17,550 nt of DNA from NCBI GenBank assembly GCA_905236535.1, contig CAJOQN010000076.1, forward strand, positions 1 to 17,550, in the 5' to 3' direction. The DNA comes from an uncultured Bacilli bacterium (GTDB lineage: Bacteria > Bacillota_I > Bacilli_A > RFN20 > CAG-826). Below are positions 1-6,407 of the stretch, piece after piece. The notes beneath the pieces are model-generated. The model was given only the letters and a program-made list of their open reading frames with translations, was not told the origin of the DNA and did not search any database. The position numbers and the translations under genes were made by a program. How positions within the stretch are numbered: position 1 is the stretch's first letter; each line of letters opens with the position of its first letter.

Positions 1-128
1 TAGTTGCACTTTAAGTTATTTAACTACCGGTATGCTACGCGAACCTTACGAGCGCTTGTATCGATGGTCTTTCTTCCTCTTCTGAAGGTACTCCAAGATA
101 CATAAAATGAGGAAAAAGCCTCTAAATA
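1..128. other. Unassigned GC-richer intergenic segment
   Basis: No convincing gene was found. The stretch at about 25-105 is visibly richer in G and C than the other intergenic DNA of the window, as structured RNA genes often are in AT-rich genomes. Only short open frames cross it: a 22-codon minus-strand ATG frame without a ribosome binding site, and frames without starts. I looked for the conserved cores of RNase P RNA, SRP RNA and the tRNA-like end of tmRNA and did not see them. The left edge is cut by the window, so it may be the end of a larger feature. Confidence 0.3.
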
Positions 129-164
129 TAATAAAAACGAGATGATTTTAGGTATCATCTCGTT
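129..164 (-). terminator. Terminator after the initiator tRNA gene
   Basis: A perfect 11-bp inverted repeat (136-146 with 154-164) has a 7-nt loop. On the minus strand it is followed by TTTTAT, a good intrinsic terminator for the rpsU-tRNA transcript. The plus strand has a poorer T tract (ATCTTTT at 165-171), so it might also stop a transcript arriving from the left. Confidence 0.8.
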
Positions 165-174
165 ATCTTTTAAA

Positions 175-250
175 TGGTTGCGGAGGGAGGACTTGAACCT
201 CCGACCTCAAGGTTATGGGCCTTGCAAGCTACCAACTGCTCTACTCCGCG
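175..250 (-). tRNA. Initiator tRNA-fMet (CAU), CCA encoded
   Basis: This folds as a full 76-nt cloverleaf including an encoded CCA end (175-177). The anticodon is CAU, at 217 to 215 on the minus strand. It is an initiator rather than an elongator: the first base pair is the C1:A72 mismatch typical of bacterial tRNA-fMet, the D stem has A11:U24, and A37 follows the anticodon. Two positions are unusual. The anticodon stem has A29:U41, G30:C40, G31:C39 instead of the usual three G:C pairs, and base 33 is C instead of the nearly universal U. The gene starts 26 nt after the rpsU stop codon and has no evident promoter of its own, so it is probably processed from the rpsU transcript. I am sure of the tRNA identity; whether the unusual bases alter initiation is unknown. 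Confidence 0.95.
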
Positions 251-255
251 ATATT

Positions 256-271
256 AGGGTCTCAAGACCCT
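256..271 (-). other. Small hairpin between rpsU and tRNA-fMet
   Basis: AGGGTC and GACCCT form a 6-bp stem with a 4-nt loop in the short gap between the rpsU stop and the tRNA 5' end. No T tract follows on the minus strand, so it is not a normal terminator. It could be an RNA-processing or stability element at the mRNA/tRNA junction; that role is inferred. Confidence 0.45.
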
Positions 272-276
272 TTAAA

Positions 277-453
277 TTATTTTCTTCTTTTACGACGAGC
301 GTTTTCACTCTTAAGTTTTCTTTTTAAGGATTTCTTAAGATAGAATTCTCTCTTTTTCGCTTCTTGGATTGTTCCAGCTTTGTTAACTTGACGTTTAAAG
401 CGGCGAAGGGCGTCGTCTAATGATTCGTTTTCACGAACGAGTGTTTTTGGCAT
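277..453 (-). CDS. rpsU: Ribosomal protein bS21
   Basis: This encodes a 58-residue protein of the small ribosomal subunit. It begins MPKTLVRENESLDDALRRFK, the conserved S21 start, and ends in a run of Arg and Lys (NARRKRRK), with the usual family length. S21 sits near the 3' end of 16S rRNA and helps mRNA base-pair with the anti-Shine-Dalgarno sequence. The start is certain: a perfect TAAGGAGGTG ribosome binding site lies at 461-470. A sigma-A type promoter precedes it (TTGCAA, 17 bp, TATATT) and a hairpin lies in the leader. The initiator tRNA gene follows 26 nt downstream and is probably co-transcribed, which puts two translation-initiation components in one transcript. Confidence 0.97.
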   Translation of the reverse strand: MPKTLVRENESLDDALRRFKRQVNKAGTIQEAKKREFYLKKSLKRKLKSENARRKRRK

Positions 454-472
454 GTTTCTTCACCTCCTTAAT

Positions 473-489
473 CGTGTTCCGTTAACACG
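473..489 (-). promoter_or_regulatory. Hairpin in the rpsU 5' leader
   Basis: CGTGTT and AACACG form a 6-bp stem with a 5-nt loop, ending just before the rpsU ribosome binding site. Ribosomal protein genes are often controlled by leader structures that bind their own product. This position would suit such feedback, but the structure is small and the role is inferred. Confidence 0.35.
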
Positions 490-497
490 CATTTAGT

Positions 498-526
498 AAT
501 ATATCAATTTATCTAATTGGTTGCAA
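498..526 (-). promoter_or_regulatory. Promoter of rpsU-tRNA-fMet
   Basis: A -35 box TTGCAA (521-526), a 17-bp spacer and a -10 box TATATT (498-503) lie on the minus strand. Spacing is ideal for the housekeeping sigma factor, and there is no other good candidate before rpsU. Confidence 0.7.
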
Positions 527-530
527 CCTT

Positions 531-566
531 AAAAAATAAAAAATCCTCTTCCTCTTAGGAAAAGGA
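531..566 (-). terminator. Terminator after deoC
   Basis: A 9-bp stem with one G-U pair (544-552 with 558-566) and a 5-nt loop is followed on the minus strand by TTTTTTATTTTTT. It lies 21 bp past the deoC stop and separates deoC from the rpsU promoter. Confidence 0.85.
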
Positions 567-587
567 CCTATAAATCATATCGATAAA

Positions 588-1223
588 TTAGATAATATCT
601 AATCCACGAGATGTTCCGATACGGGTCGCTCCCGCTTCAACCATATCTAATAAGTCTTGGTGAGTTTTAACTCCACCGCTGGCTTTGACACCCATCTCTG
701 GTCCGACTGTCTTTCTCATTAATCGAATATCTTCAACGGTCGCTCCACCAGTGGAGAAGCCAGTCGAAGTTTTGACGAAGTCCGCACCTGCGGCTTTTGC
801 AAGTTCGCACGCTCTAACTTTTTCTTTATCGGTTAATAAGCAGGTTTCAATGATAACTTTTAAGATGTGATCACCCACGGCTTTTTTAACTAAAGCGATT
901 TCTTTTTGGACATATTTATTCTTACGAGCTTTAAGGGCTCCAACATTGATGACCATATCGACTTCATCCGCCCCTTCTTTAATCGCGAGTTTGGCTTCCA
1001 TAACTTTGATCTTTGGTCTATTCATTCCCAATGGGAATCCAATAACCGTGCACACTTTAACATCGCTACCTTGAAGTTCTTTTTTAGCAAGGGGAACATA
1101 GGCTGGATTAACACAGACCGACATGAAATCGTGTTCTCTAGCCTCTTGGCAAAGTTTCTTGATATCTTTTTCCGTTGCCTCCGCTTTTAAAAGGGTGTGG
1201 TCAATTAATTTATTATATTTCAT
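588..1223 (-). CDS. deoC: Deoxyribose-phosphate aldolase
   Basis: This 211-residue cytosolic TIM-barrel enzyme splits 2-deoxyribose 5-phosphate into glyceraldehyde 3-phosphate and acetaldehyde, feeding deoxynucleosides into glycolysis. The length is normal for a bacterial DeoC. The Schiff-base lysine is K151 in FVKTSTGFSTGGAT, the second catalytic lysine is K180 in VKASGG, and the catalytic aspartate region is DEVDMVIN (87-94). The start has an AGGAG site 8 nt upstream. It follows rpmF, but a terminator hairpin sits between them and I see no good separate promoter, so it may depend on read-through. No deoA, deoB or deoD is adjacent; udk, hpt and prs elsewhere in the window complete a salvage theme. 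Confidence 0.97.
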   Translation of the reverse strand: MKYNKLIDHTLLKAEATEKDIKKLCQEAREHDFMSVCVNPAYVPLAKKELQGSDVKVCTVIGFPLGMNRPKIKVMEAKLAIKEGADEVDMVINVGALKARKNKYVQKEIALVKKAVGDHILKVIIETCLLTDKEKVRACELAKAAGADFVKTSTGFSTGGATVEDIRLMRKTVGPEMGVKASGGVKTHQDLLDMVEAGATRIGTSRGLDII

Positions 1224-1252
1224 AGTTTGATCTCCTAATTTTTATTTTACCA

Positions 1253-1283
1253 TAAAAAAATAAAGCCGTAGCACCGACTTTAT
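1253..1283 (-). terminator. Terminator overlapping the rpmF stop codon
   Basis: ATAAAGTCG and CGGCTTTAT form a 9-bp stem with one G-U pair and a 6-nt loop, followed by TTTTTTT on the minus strand. The 5' arm includes the rpmF stop codon (1280-1282). It ends only about 30 bp before deoC, so it may attenuate rather than isolate that gene. Confidence 0.75.
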
Positions 1284-1468
1284 TTAACTAATTTTCCATC
1301 CTTAACTTGGACTTTACCATTATAGTAACCACATTTTGGACAAACATGATGGGATTTAATCATCGCACCACAATTTGGGCAAGTGACTAAGCCTTCAGCT
1401 TGGAGTTTGAAATGGGTTCTTCTTAATCTTTTTCTAGTCTTGGACGTTCTTCTTTGTGGGACTGCCAT
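1280..1468 (-). CDS. rpmF: Ribosomal protein bL32, zinc-binding form
   Basis: This 62-residue protein of the large ribosomal subunit begins MAVPQRRTSKTRKRLRRTHF, the conserved L32 start. Four cysteines (C30, C33, C43, C46) in CPNCG and CPKCG make the complete zinc ribbon, so this is the zinc-dependent form and not the cysteine-free form some Firmicutes switch to in zinc shortage. An AGGAG site precedes the start, and a strong promoter (TTGAAA, 18 bp, TATAAT) lies about 30 bp upstream. In many bacteria rpmF sits with yceD or plsX; here it is a single gene followed by a terminator and deoC. Confidence 0.97.
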   Translation of the reverse strand: MAVPQRRTSKTRKRLRRTHFKLQAEGLVTCPNCGAMIKSHHVCPKCGYYNGKVQVKDGKLVK

Positions 1469-1497
1469 TTGATATTCTCCTTTTCTCGAACCTCTAT

Positions 1498-1527
1498 ATT
1501 ATAGGTCTAAGAATAGAAAAATTTCAA
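1498..1527 (-). promoter_or_regulatory. Promoter of rpmF
   Basis: On the minus strand, TTGAAA (1522-1527), an 18-bp spacer and a consensus TATAAT (1498-1503) lie just upstream of the rpmF ribosome binding site. Confidence 0.75.
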
Positions 1528-1560
1528 CATTTTTTAGACAAGTTCTAAAGTTCTTAAATT

Positions 1561-2835
1561 TTATTCGATATTATCTAACTTTTTATATATAGTTTTAATG
1601 TATTTTCCCACAATATTATGATCAGATTTAACTTTAACTTCAAGATAATTGGTCGTGTGCCCTTTATAAAGACCTTCTTTTTCATCATATTCTTCAATAA
1701 GGACTTCTACTTCTTGATTATTAAATTTATCAAGATATTCATCCCATAATCTTTTGGATAAGTCTAAGAGGATATGTGATCTCTCTGATTTAACTTCTGG
1801 GGATATTTGATTCTTCATATAAAAGGCTTTGGTGTTTTCTCTTCTAGAAAATGGGAAGACATGTAACATATTAAACCCTGCTTCTTTAATGGTTTGAATA
1901 GTCTCGTTAAAGTCTTCATCGCTTTCATTAGGAAATCCCACAATAACATCGGTGGTTAAAGCAATATCTGGAACCATCTCTCTAATTTTATGAAGTTTAG
2001 CGATAAAAGCTTCTTTATCATATTTACGATTCATTTCTTTTAAGACTTTTGAAGAACCACTTTGAAGAGGAATATGCATATGTTTAGCGATATTCTTTCT
2101 CTCTTTTAAAAGAGTGATTAATTTCTCATCAATCTCACTCTCTTCAATGGAAGAAATACGTAAAGATTTAAGTCCTTCAAGAGACGATAAATCAGAGACC
2201 AAGTCTGAAAAAGAATAACCTACTAAATCCTTTCCATATCCTCCGACATGAATGCCGGTAAGAACAATTTCTTGATATCCTTTTGAGACTAAATATTTAG
2301 CCTCTTCAATGATGTGATTCTTATCTCTTGAGCGAGATTTTCCTCTAGTGATAGGAATCAAACAATAAGAACAAAAGTTATCACACCCATCTTGAATTTT
2401 GAGATAAGCGCGGACATTTTCAGAGAAAGAAGTAACTCCCATTTCCTCATAATTAAAAAAGCGAGGTTTCTCTTCGGTCGCATCGATTTTTTGATGATTT
2501 TCATTAAAAGAATGGATTAATGATGGGATTTTTGCACGATTTGAAGTTCCAACGACAATATCAGCATCAAGTTCATCGTAAATATATTTATGATGGTTTT
2601 GGCTATAGCAACCCATCACTACGATAATCGCGTTAGGATATAATTTTCTTAGCTTTCTGATATGTTGACGAGATTTTTGATCCGCGGTCGCGGTCACTGA
2701 ACAAGTATTGATAATAGCGACATCAGCATTATCATCTTTTGATTCTTCTAGACCATTTGAAATTAAAAGCGAGCGAAGCGCGCTACACTCATATGAATTA
2801 ACCTTACATCCTAAAGAAATGATTTTAAATGTCAT
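1561..2835 (-). CDS. mtaB: tRNA t6A37 methylthiotransferase MtaB
   Basis: This 424-residue radical-SAM enzyme converts t6A at position 37 of ANN-decoding tRNAs to ms2t6A. The N-terminal methylthiotransferase domain carries its cluster cysteines C10 (SLGCKVNSYE), C45 (NTCSV) and C76 (MGCYSQ). The radical-SAM domain has the CxxxCxxC motif at C151, C155 and C158 (CDNFCSYC). A C-terminal TRAM-like beta segment (about 370-424) would bind RNA. The SLGCKVN start and the t6A-type CDNFCSYC with a following RGKSRSR favour MtaB over MiaB or RimO. The start overlaps the end of the upstream unknown gene by 11 nt, so it is the last gene of the malQ operon and translationally coupled. No clear terminator follows; a T-rich stretch lies downstream of the stop. 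Confidence 0.95.
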   Translation of the reverse strand: MTFKIISLGCKVNSYECSALRSLLISNGLEESKDDNADVAIINTCSVTATADQKSRQHIRKLRKLYPNAIIVVMGCYSQNHHKYIYDELDADIVVGTSNRAKIPSLIHSFNENHQKIDATEEKPRFFNYEEMGVTSFSENVRAYLKIQDGCDNFCSYCLIPITRGKSRSRDKNHIIEEAKYLVSKGYQEIVLTGIHVGGYGKDLVGYSFSDLVSDLSSLEGLKSLRISSIEESEIDEKLITLLKERKNIAKHMHIPLQSGSSKVLKEMNRKYDKEAFIAKLHKIREMVPDIALTTDVIVGFPNESDEDFNETIQTIKEAGFNMLHVFPFSRRENTKAFYMKNQISPEVKSERSHILLDLSKRLWDEYLDKFNNQEVEVLIEEYDEKEGLYKGHTTNYLEVKVKSDHNIVGKYIKTIYKKLDNIE

Positions 2836-3619
2836 CGCTATATTCCATGGTCTTTCTGATGAGGGCCATCATCCTTCCAGAGATGAATTTATTGTCGCGA
2901 AGCTCATCAATCATTTTGGTTCTATCAAAATTAAAATAGGCATCGATAACTCCACTTATTCTCTCTAAGATGTGCGAGGTATTCTTTTTGGATAAATATT
3001 TATCAAAGAGGACTAATTTGTTATCAAGGCGACCTTCATCGTTGATGAAATAAATAGTGTTCGTGTCATAATGGAAAAACGCTGCTTCTTTTTTAGATGG
3101 AGCTTCTTTAACAAGGACTAGTCTCGTAAATGAGGAATTATATAAATGATACCCGTATGTATCAAATGGGTCGATCATCGAACGAGAAAAAGAAGACATC
3201 AACGCGTCATATGGGGGCACTACTAATTTCTCAGGATTATTGATATATAAAGAATTTAAAGCTCTTGGGAAAAAAGGAATATAAATCTTCGCGTTATTTT
3301 CTTGAAGATGATATAAATGGGGAAGGGAGTCTTTTAAGGCTTTTCGAAGGGCATTGATATCGACATCATTTCCTTTTTTTAATTCTTTTTTAAATGAATT
3401 AATCTCGACATCCATCTTCTTTTTATTGAGGTATGAATAAATGATGATATTCGCTCTCATGACTCCAAAATCATCGTCATCACTATCATATAAAAAAGAG
3501 AAACGAGAGTTTTTAGCGAGGGCTTCTCTATTTTCTAAGAAAAAGATATATTCCGAACTGGAATAAAAAGCTTTTCTTTTCTTTTGATATTTTTCTAAAA
3601 GAGAATAAATCGTTTCCAT
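2825..3619 (-). CDS. Hypothetical protein in the rsmE-mtaB operon
   Basis: I do not recognise the family of this 264-residue protein. It is charged, with many Lys, Asp and Asn and few cysteines, and lacks a signal peptide or membrane segment, so it is probably cytosolic. The N-terminal 30 residues look helical (LLEKYQKKRKAFYSSSEY); an acidic run DSDDDD lies at about 45-50; a Lys-rich helical region around 75-95 is followed by a predicted mixed alpha/beta core with many Tyr and Phe. The gene starts 2 nt after the rsmE stop and overlaps mtaB by 11 nt. It lacks a strong ribosome binding site, so translation is probably coupled to rsmE. The neighbours suggest a link to rRNA or tRNA modification, but that is context only. 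Confidence 0.8.
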   Translation of the reverse strand: METIYSLLEKYQKKRKAFYSSSEYIFFLENREALAKNSRFSFLYDSDDDDFGVMRANIIIYSYLNKKKMDVEINSFKKELKKGNDVDINALRKALKDSLPHLYHLQENNAKIYIPFFPRALNSLYINNPEKLVVPPYDALMSSFSRSMIDPFDTYGYHLYNSSFTRLVLVKEAPSKKEAAFFHYDTNTIYFINDEGRLDNKLVLFDKYLSKKNTSHILERISGVIDAYFNFDRTKMIDELRDNKFISGRMMALIRKTMEYSDDI

Positions 3620-3621
3620 AT

Positions 3622-4338
3622 CTATTTTCTTTCTAACATAAAAGCCAAAATACTTAAAGCGTAGATTGCCGCGGTTTCCGTTCTCAGAATTCTTTTTCCT
3701 AATGAAATGGATTTAAAACCCTGTTTTATTAAGCATTCCACTTCTTCTTCGCTTAGTCCGCCTTCGCTCCCGATGAGGACACTTAAAGATTCGTTTGTTA
3801 TCTTTTTTAATTCCTCATAGAGGAAAGAGGTCTTTCCATCCTCTTTTTCATAAGCGACATAATTATCATCACATAATAAAGAGGAAGGAATATCGTTGAT
3901 GGAATATAATCCGATGATTTCCGGAACCACATTTCTTTTTGATTGTTCACTGGCTTCTTTAATAATTCTTTCATAACGAATCTTTTTACGGTCAAAGTCT
4001 TCTTGATTCATCTTTATGACACTTCTTGAAGATGTTAAAAGAACGATTCTTTTGACTCCAAGTTCAGTGGCTTTTTGAATGACGAAATCATTTTTATCGC
4101 CTTTTGATAAAACATAGAACAAAGTGATGTCATTATTTAATTCGTTATTCGTGGAGTCAATGTCGACGATTTTATAACTGAAAGGTTCTAAAGAGGTGAT
4201 TTCCATCTTATAAATCTTTTGATCAAAAACAATTTCAAAAGCGTCTCCACGACGCTCTCTCATAACATTTTTAATATGATGAATATCATCTTTAGAGACC
4301 GTTGGTCTCTCTTTAGATGATGATATATATCTTTGCAT
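3622..4338 (-). CDS. rsmE: 16S rRNA m3U1498 methyltransferase RsmE
   Basis: This 238-residue SPOUT-class methyltransferase methylates N3 of U1498 in the decoding region of 16S rRNA, using S-adenosylmethionine. The N-terminal third is the RNA-binding PUA-like domain (MQRYISSS..., HHIKNVMRERRGD). The C-terminal trefoil-knot SAM site is clear in the paired motifs LIGSEGGLSEEEVE and SLGKRILRTETAA, which are diagnostic for RsmE. The length is normal. The ATG overlaps the stop of the upstream membrane-protein gene by 1 nt (TAATG) with a GGTGAG site before it, and the unknown gene follows after 2 nt, so expression is operonic and coupled. In many Firmicutes rsmE and mtaB are close neighbours, which supports both calls. 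Confidence 0.96.
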   Translation of the reverse strand: MQRYISSSKERPTVSKDDIHHIKNVMRERRGDAFEIVFDQKIYKMEITSLEPFSYKIVDIDSTNNELNNDITLFYVLSKGDKNDFVIQKATELGVKRIVLLTSSRSVIKMNQEDFDRKKIRYERIIKEASEQSKRNVVPEIIGLYSINDIPSSLLCDDNYVAYEKEDGKTSFLYEELKKITNESLSVLIGSEGGLSEEEVECLIKQGFKSISLGKRILRTETAAIYALSILAFMLERK

Positions 4339-4769
4339 TATCTCACCAATTCTCCGTTTCCATCTTTCAAAGATGGTTTGATGAGAATATATATTCCCAT
4401 CACAATCGAAGCAATATAAAGGATGGAAAGAGAAATGATAAGTCCTAAGATTAATTGATTAACAAACACTAAAGGGAGGAAAATGGCTAAAAATAAAGCA
4501 ATGTTGATTCCAAGATAGATAAAGCCTTGTTTATAATGGCTTAAATAGAACATTGGTAAAGCTAATGGACCAAAGAAAAAGGCAAGAAGAGAGGCGAGCC
4601 ATCTCTTTTTGAATTTCACTTTGATATCCGCGTTATTCAAATCAAGTTGAGAGGTGATCTCCACCGTTTCAGACTGTACCCCTTCAAGAGGTTTTTTGCA
4701 CCCGCAGATGGGGCAATAATCTTTATCAAATTTCGAGATTCTCGAACCACAATTACGACAATTAGGCAT
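4338..4769 (-). CDS. Zinc-ribbon TM2-like membrane protein
   Basis: This small membrane protein of unknown function has 143 residues. The N-terminus is a zinc ribbon with C4, C7, C19 and C22 (CRNCG, CPICG). A Lys/Arg-rich linker leads to three or more hydrophobic segments from about residue 57; the segment around GPLALPMFYLSHYKQGFIYLG resembles a TM2 domain. I chose the ATG at 4769 because CGGAG lies 6 nt upstream and the zinc ribbon then starts at the first residues; a longer frame to 4808 adds 13 residues without a ribosome binding site. Such zinc-ribbon/TM2 proteins are common in Firmicutes, and their role is not established. It sits 60 nt after malQ and overlaps rsmE by 1 nt, so it belongs to the same transcript. 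Confidence 0.8.
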   Translation of the reverse strand: MPNCRNCGSRISKFDKDYCPICGCKKPLEGVQSETVEITSQLDLNNADIKVKFKKRWLASLLAFFFGPLALPMFYLSHYKQGFIYLGINIALFLAIFLPLVFVNQLILGLIISLSILYIASIVMGIYILIKPSLKDGNGELVR

Positions 4770-4829
4770 TTTTTTCTCCGTAACAATTATATTAACACAA
4801 GGAAACAATTTTTATTAGTGTTTTTAAAA

Positions 4830-6260
4830 TTATTTAAACCAAGAATAATCTGGATATTTAATTTTTTTCGTAAACGAGAAATCTTTAAGCTTCCAAGTCC
4901 AGTTTGGATATCCTATTGTTCCAGGGGAATTCATTCTCGTTTTATTATCAAGTTTTAATAAATCTTGAAGTTGGAAAATGGTCATGAGTGAAGGAATGGT
5001 GAAGATATATTTAACAATCTCATCATAGAGTTTATTACGATTGGAGACTTTTAGTCTCTTTTCAATAAATTGAAGTTGCGCTTCATTTAGATTTTGATAC
5101 CAACCCCATAAGGTTTCATTATCGTGGGTGCCCGGATAGACAATTTGTCTATTCGTGCTTAAATTATTTAAATCAAAGATGGTGAATTCACAGATGAACA
5201 TTCCTGGGAGATCGAAATCATCTCTGAGTTTTAAGACTTCTGGTCTAAGATCACCTAAATCTTCAGCGATTAAATTAATATCTGGATATTCTTTATAAAG
5301 AAGGTTGAAGAATTCGTGGCCAGGACCAAGTTTCCATTGACCAAATCGCGCATCTTCATCTTTCGCAGGAATGACATAATAAGTGTCAAAGGCTCTAAAG
5401 TGATCAAGGCGTAAATAATCACACAATTTAGCGAGATATCCCACTCTTTCGATGAGAAGATGATAATTATCTTCTTTCATCTTTTCAAAGTTATAGATCG
5501 GAGTGCCCCATAGTTGACCAACATCGGAGAAAGCATCAGGTCCCACTCCTCCAACTTCGAAGAGTTTATTATCAGAGTTAATCGAGAATTGATCGCGGTG
5601 AAGCCAACATTCGACCCCATCAAATCCGACATAGAAAGGCATATCACAAATAATCTTGATATCCTTCTTTCTCGCATAGTTTAAGATCGCTTTCCATTGC
5701 TTTAAAGCAATGTATTGGAGAAAGATAACAAAGTTAATCTTTTTTAAAAGATGCTTTGGAGGATTGTTATGGTTTTTAAAATAATTTAAATCTTCTTCTT
5801 TCCATTCATTCCAAGTCTTGCCATCATTTAGTTCTTTAAAGACTTCAAAAGTCGCATATTCATTGACCCATGGCTCCCGGAATTTGAATTTATGGAGGGT
5901 TTCAGGATGCGCTTTGTTAAAGCGTAAATAAGCTTTCCAAAGATGTTTCTTTTTAAAATTTCCAACATCATAAAAATCCACTTCTTCACAATGTTTATGA
6001 TGAGAGGGAACATGGTCTAAGAGACCCTGCTTAACTAAATAATCTAAAGAGATATAACGATATTCTAAAGCGTGGGAACAAGTTGACATATAAGGAGAAT
6101 ATCCAGGTCCTAAAGGGTTTATTGGTAAGACTTGCCAATATTGATATTTGTTTTCGCTTAACCAATCAATGAAGCGATAACAAGAATCACCAAAATCTCC
6201 GATTCCATGGTTCGATGGTAAAGAAGAGATAGATAAAAGAACCCCTAACTGTTTATTCAT
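4830..6260 (-). CDS. malQ: 4-alpha-glucanotransferase (amylomaltase)
   Basis: This GH77 enzyme of 476 residues transfers alpha-1,4-glucan segments between maltodextrins and releases glucose. It serves maltose/starch use or glycogen turnover in the cytosol. The family start is visible (GVLLSISSLPSNHGIGDFG), as are the acceptor-site loop GPGYSPYMS and all three catalytic carboxylates: nucleophile D286 in LRLDHFRAF, acid/base E333 in LIAEDLGDL, and D380 in YPGTHDNET. The length is near the usual 480-500. A GAGGG site lies 9 nt before the ATG and a well-spaced promoter at 6284-6312. It is the first gene of the operon that continues with the membrane protein, rsmE and mtaB. No maltose transporter or phosphorylase lies nearby, so the glucan source cannot be read from context. 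Confidence 0.97.
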   Translation of the reverse strand: MNKQLGVLLSISSLPSNHGIGDFGDSCYRFIDWLSENKYQYWQVLPINPLGPGYSPYMSTCSHALEYRYISLDYLVKQGLLDHVPSHHKHCEEVDFYDVGNFKKKHLWKAYLRFNKAHPETLHKFKFREPWVNEYATFEVFKELNDGKTWNEWKEEDLNYFKNHNNPPKHLLKKINFVIFLQYIALKQWKAILNYARKKDIKIICDMPFYVGFDGVECWLHRDQFSINSDNKLFEVGGVGPDAFSDVGQLWGTPIYNFEKMKEDNYHLLIERVGYLAKLCDYLRLDHFRAFDTYYVIPAKDEDARFGQWKLGPGHEFFNLLYKEYPDINLIAEDLGDLRPEVLKLRDDFDLPGMFICEFTIFDLNNLSTNRQIVYPGTHDNETLWGWYQNLNEAQLQFIEKRLKVSNRNKLYDEIVKYIFTIPSLMTIFQLQDLLKLDNKTRMNSPGTIGYPNWTWKLKDFSFTKKIKYPDYSWFK

Positions 6261-6283
6261 GTATCAATTCCCTCACTAAAAAA

Positions 6284-6312
6284 ATAATAGTCGAAGATTT
6301 ATTTATTTACAA
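6284..6312 (-). promoter_or_regulatory. Promoter of the malQ-rsmE-mtaB operon
   Basis: On the minus strand, TTGTAA (6307-6312), a 17-bp spacer and TATTAT (6284-6289) lie 24 bp before the malQ ATG. No operator-like repeat is obvious next to it. Confidence 0.65.
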
Positions 6313-6354
6313 TACCTATCAATCTAAAAGGGACAAAAATATATCTCATTCCCA

Positions 6355-6386
6355 TTTAAAAAACTCCACTTTTATCAAGGTGGAGT
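6355..6386 (-). terminator. Terminator of the surface-protein gene
   Basis: ACTCCAC (6380-6386 read on minus) pairs with GTGGAGT (6363-6369), a 7-bp stem with a 10-nt loop. A run of T follows on the minus strand. It lies just past the stop at 6408. Confidence 0.85.
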
Positions 6387-6407
6387 CTTATTTTAATTTA
6401 AAATTAA

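Noticed and set aside
20..75. Possible tmRNA similarity (TGCTACGC ... CGCTTG ... ATCGATG order)
   Set aside because: The order recalls the last pseudoknot of Firmicute tmRNA, but the tRNA-like 3' end with a T loop and CCA is absent, so the match is probably chance.
142..327. Plus-strand open frame of 61 codons across the tRNA gene
   Set aside because: It lies antisense to the tRNA and the rpsU end; its RREDLNLRP segment is the usual false peptide produced by translating a tRNA T-arm region.
4770..4808. N-terminal extension of the zinc-ribbon membrane protein to an ATG at 4808
   Set aside because: No ribosome binding site precedes it, while the ATG at 4769 has CGGAG at correct spacing and begins directly with the zinc ribbon.
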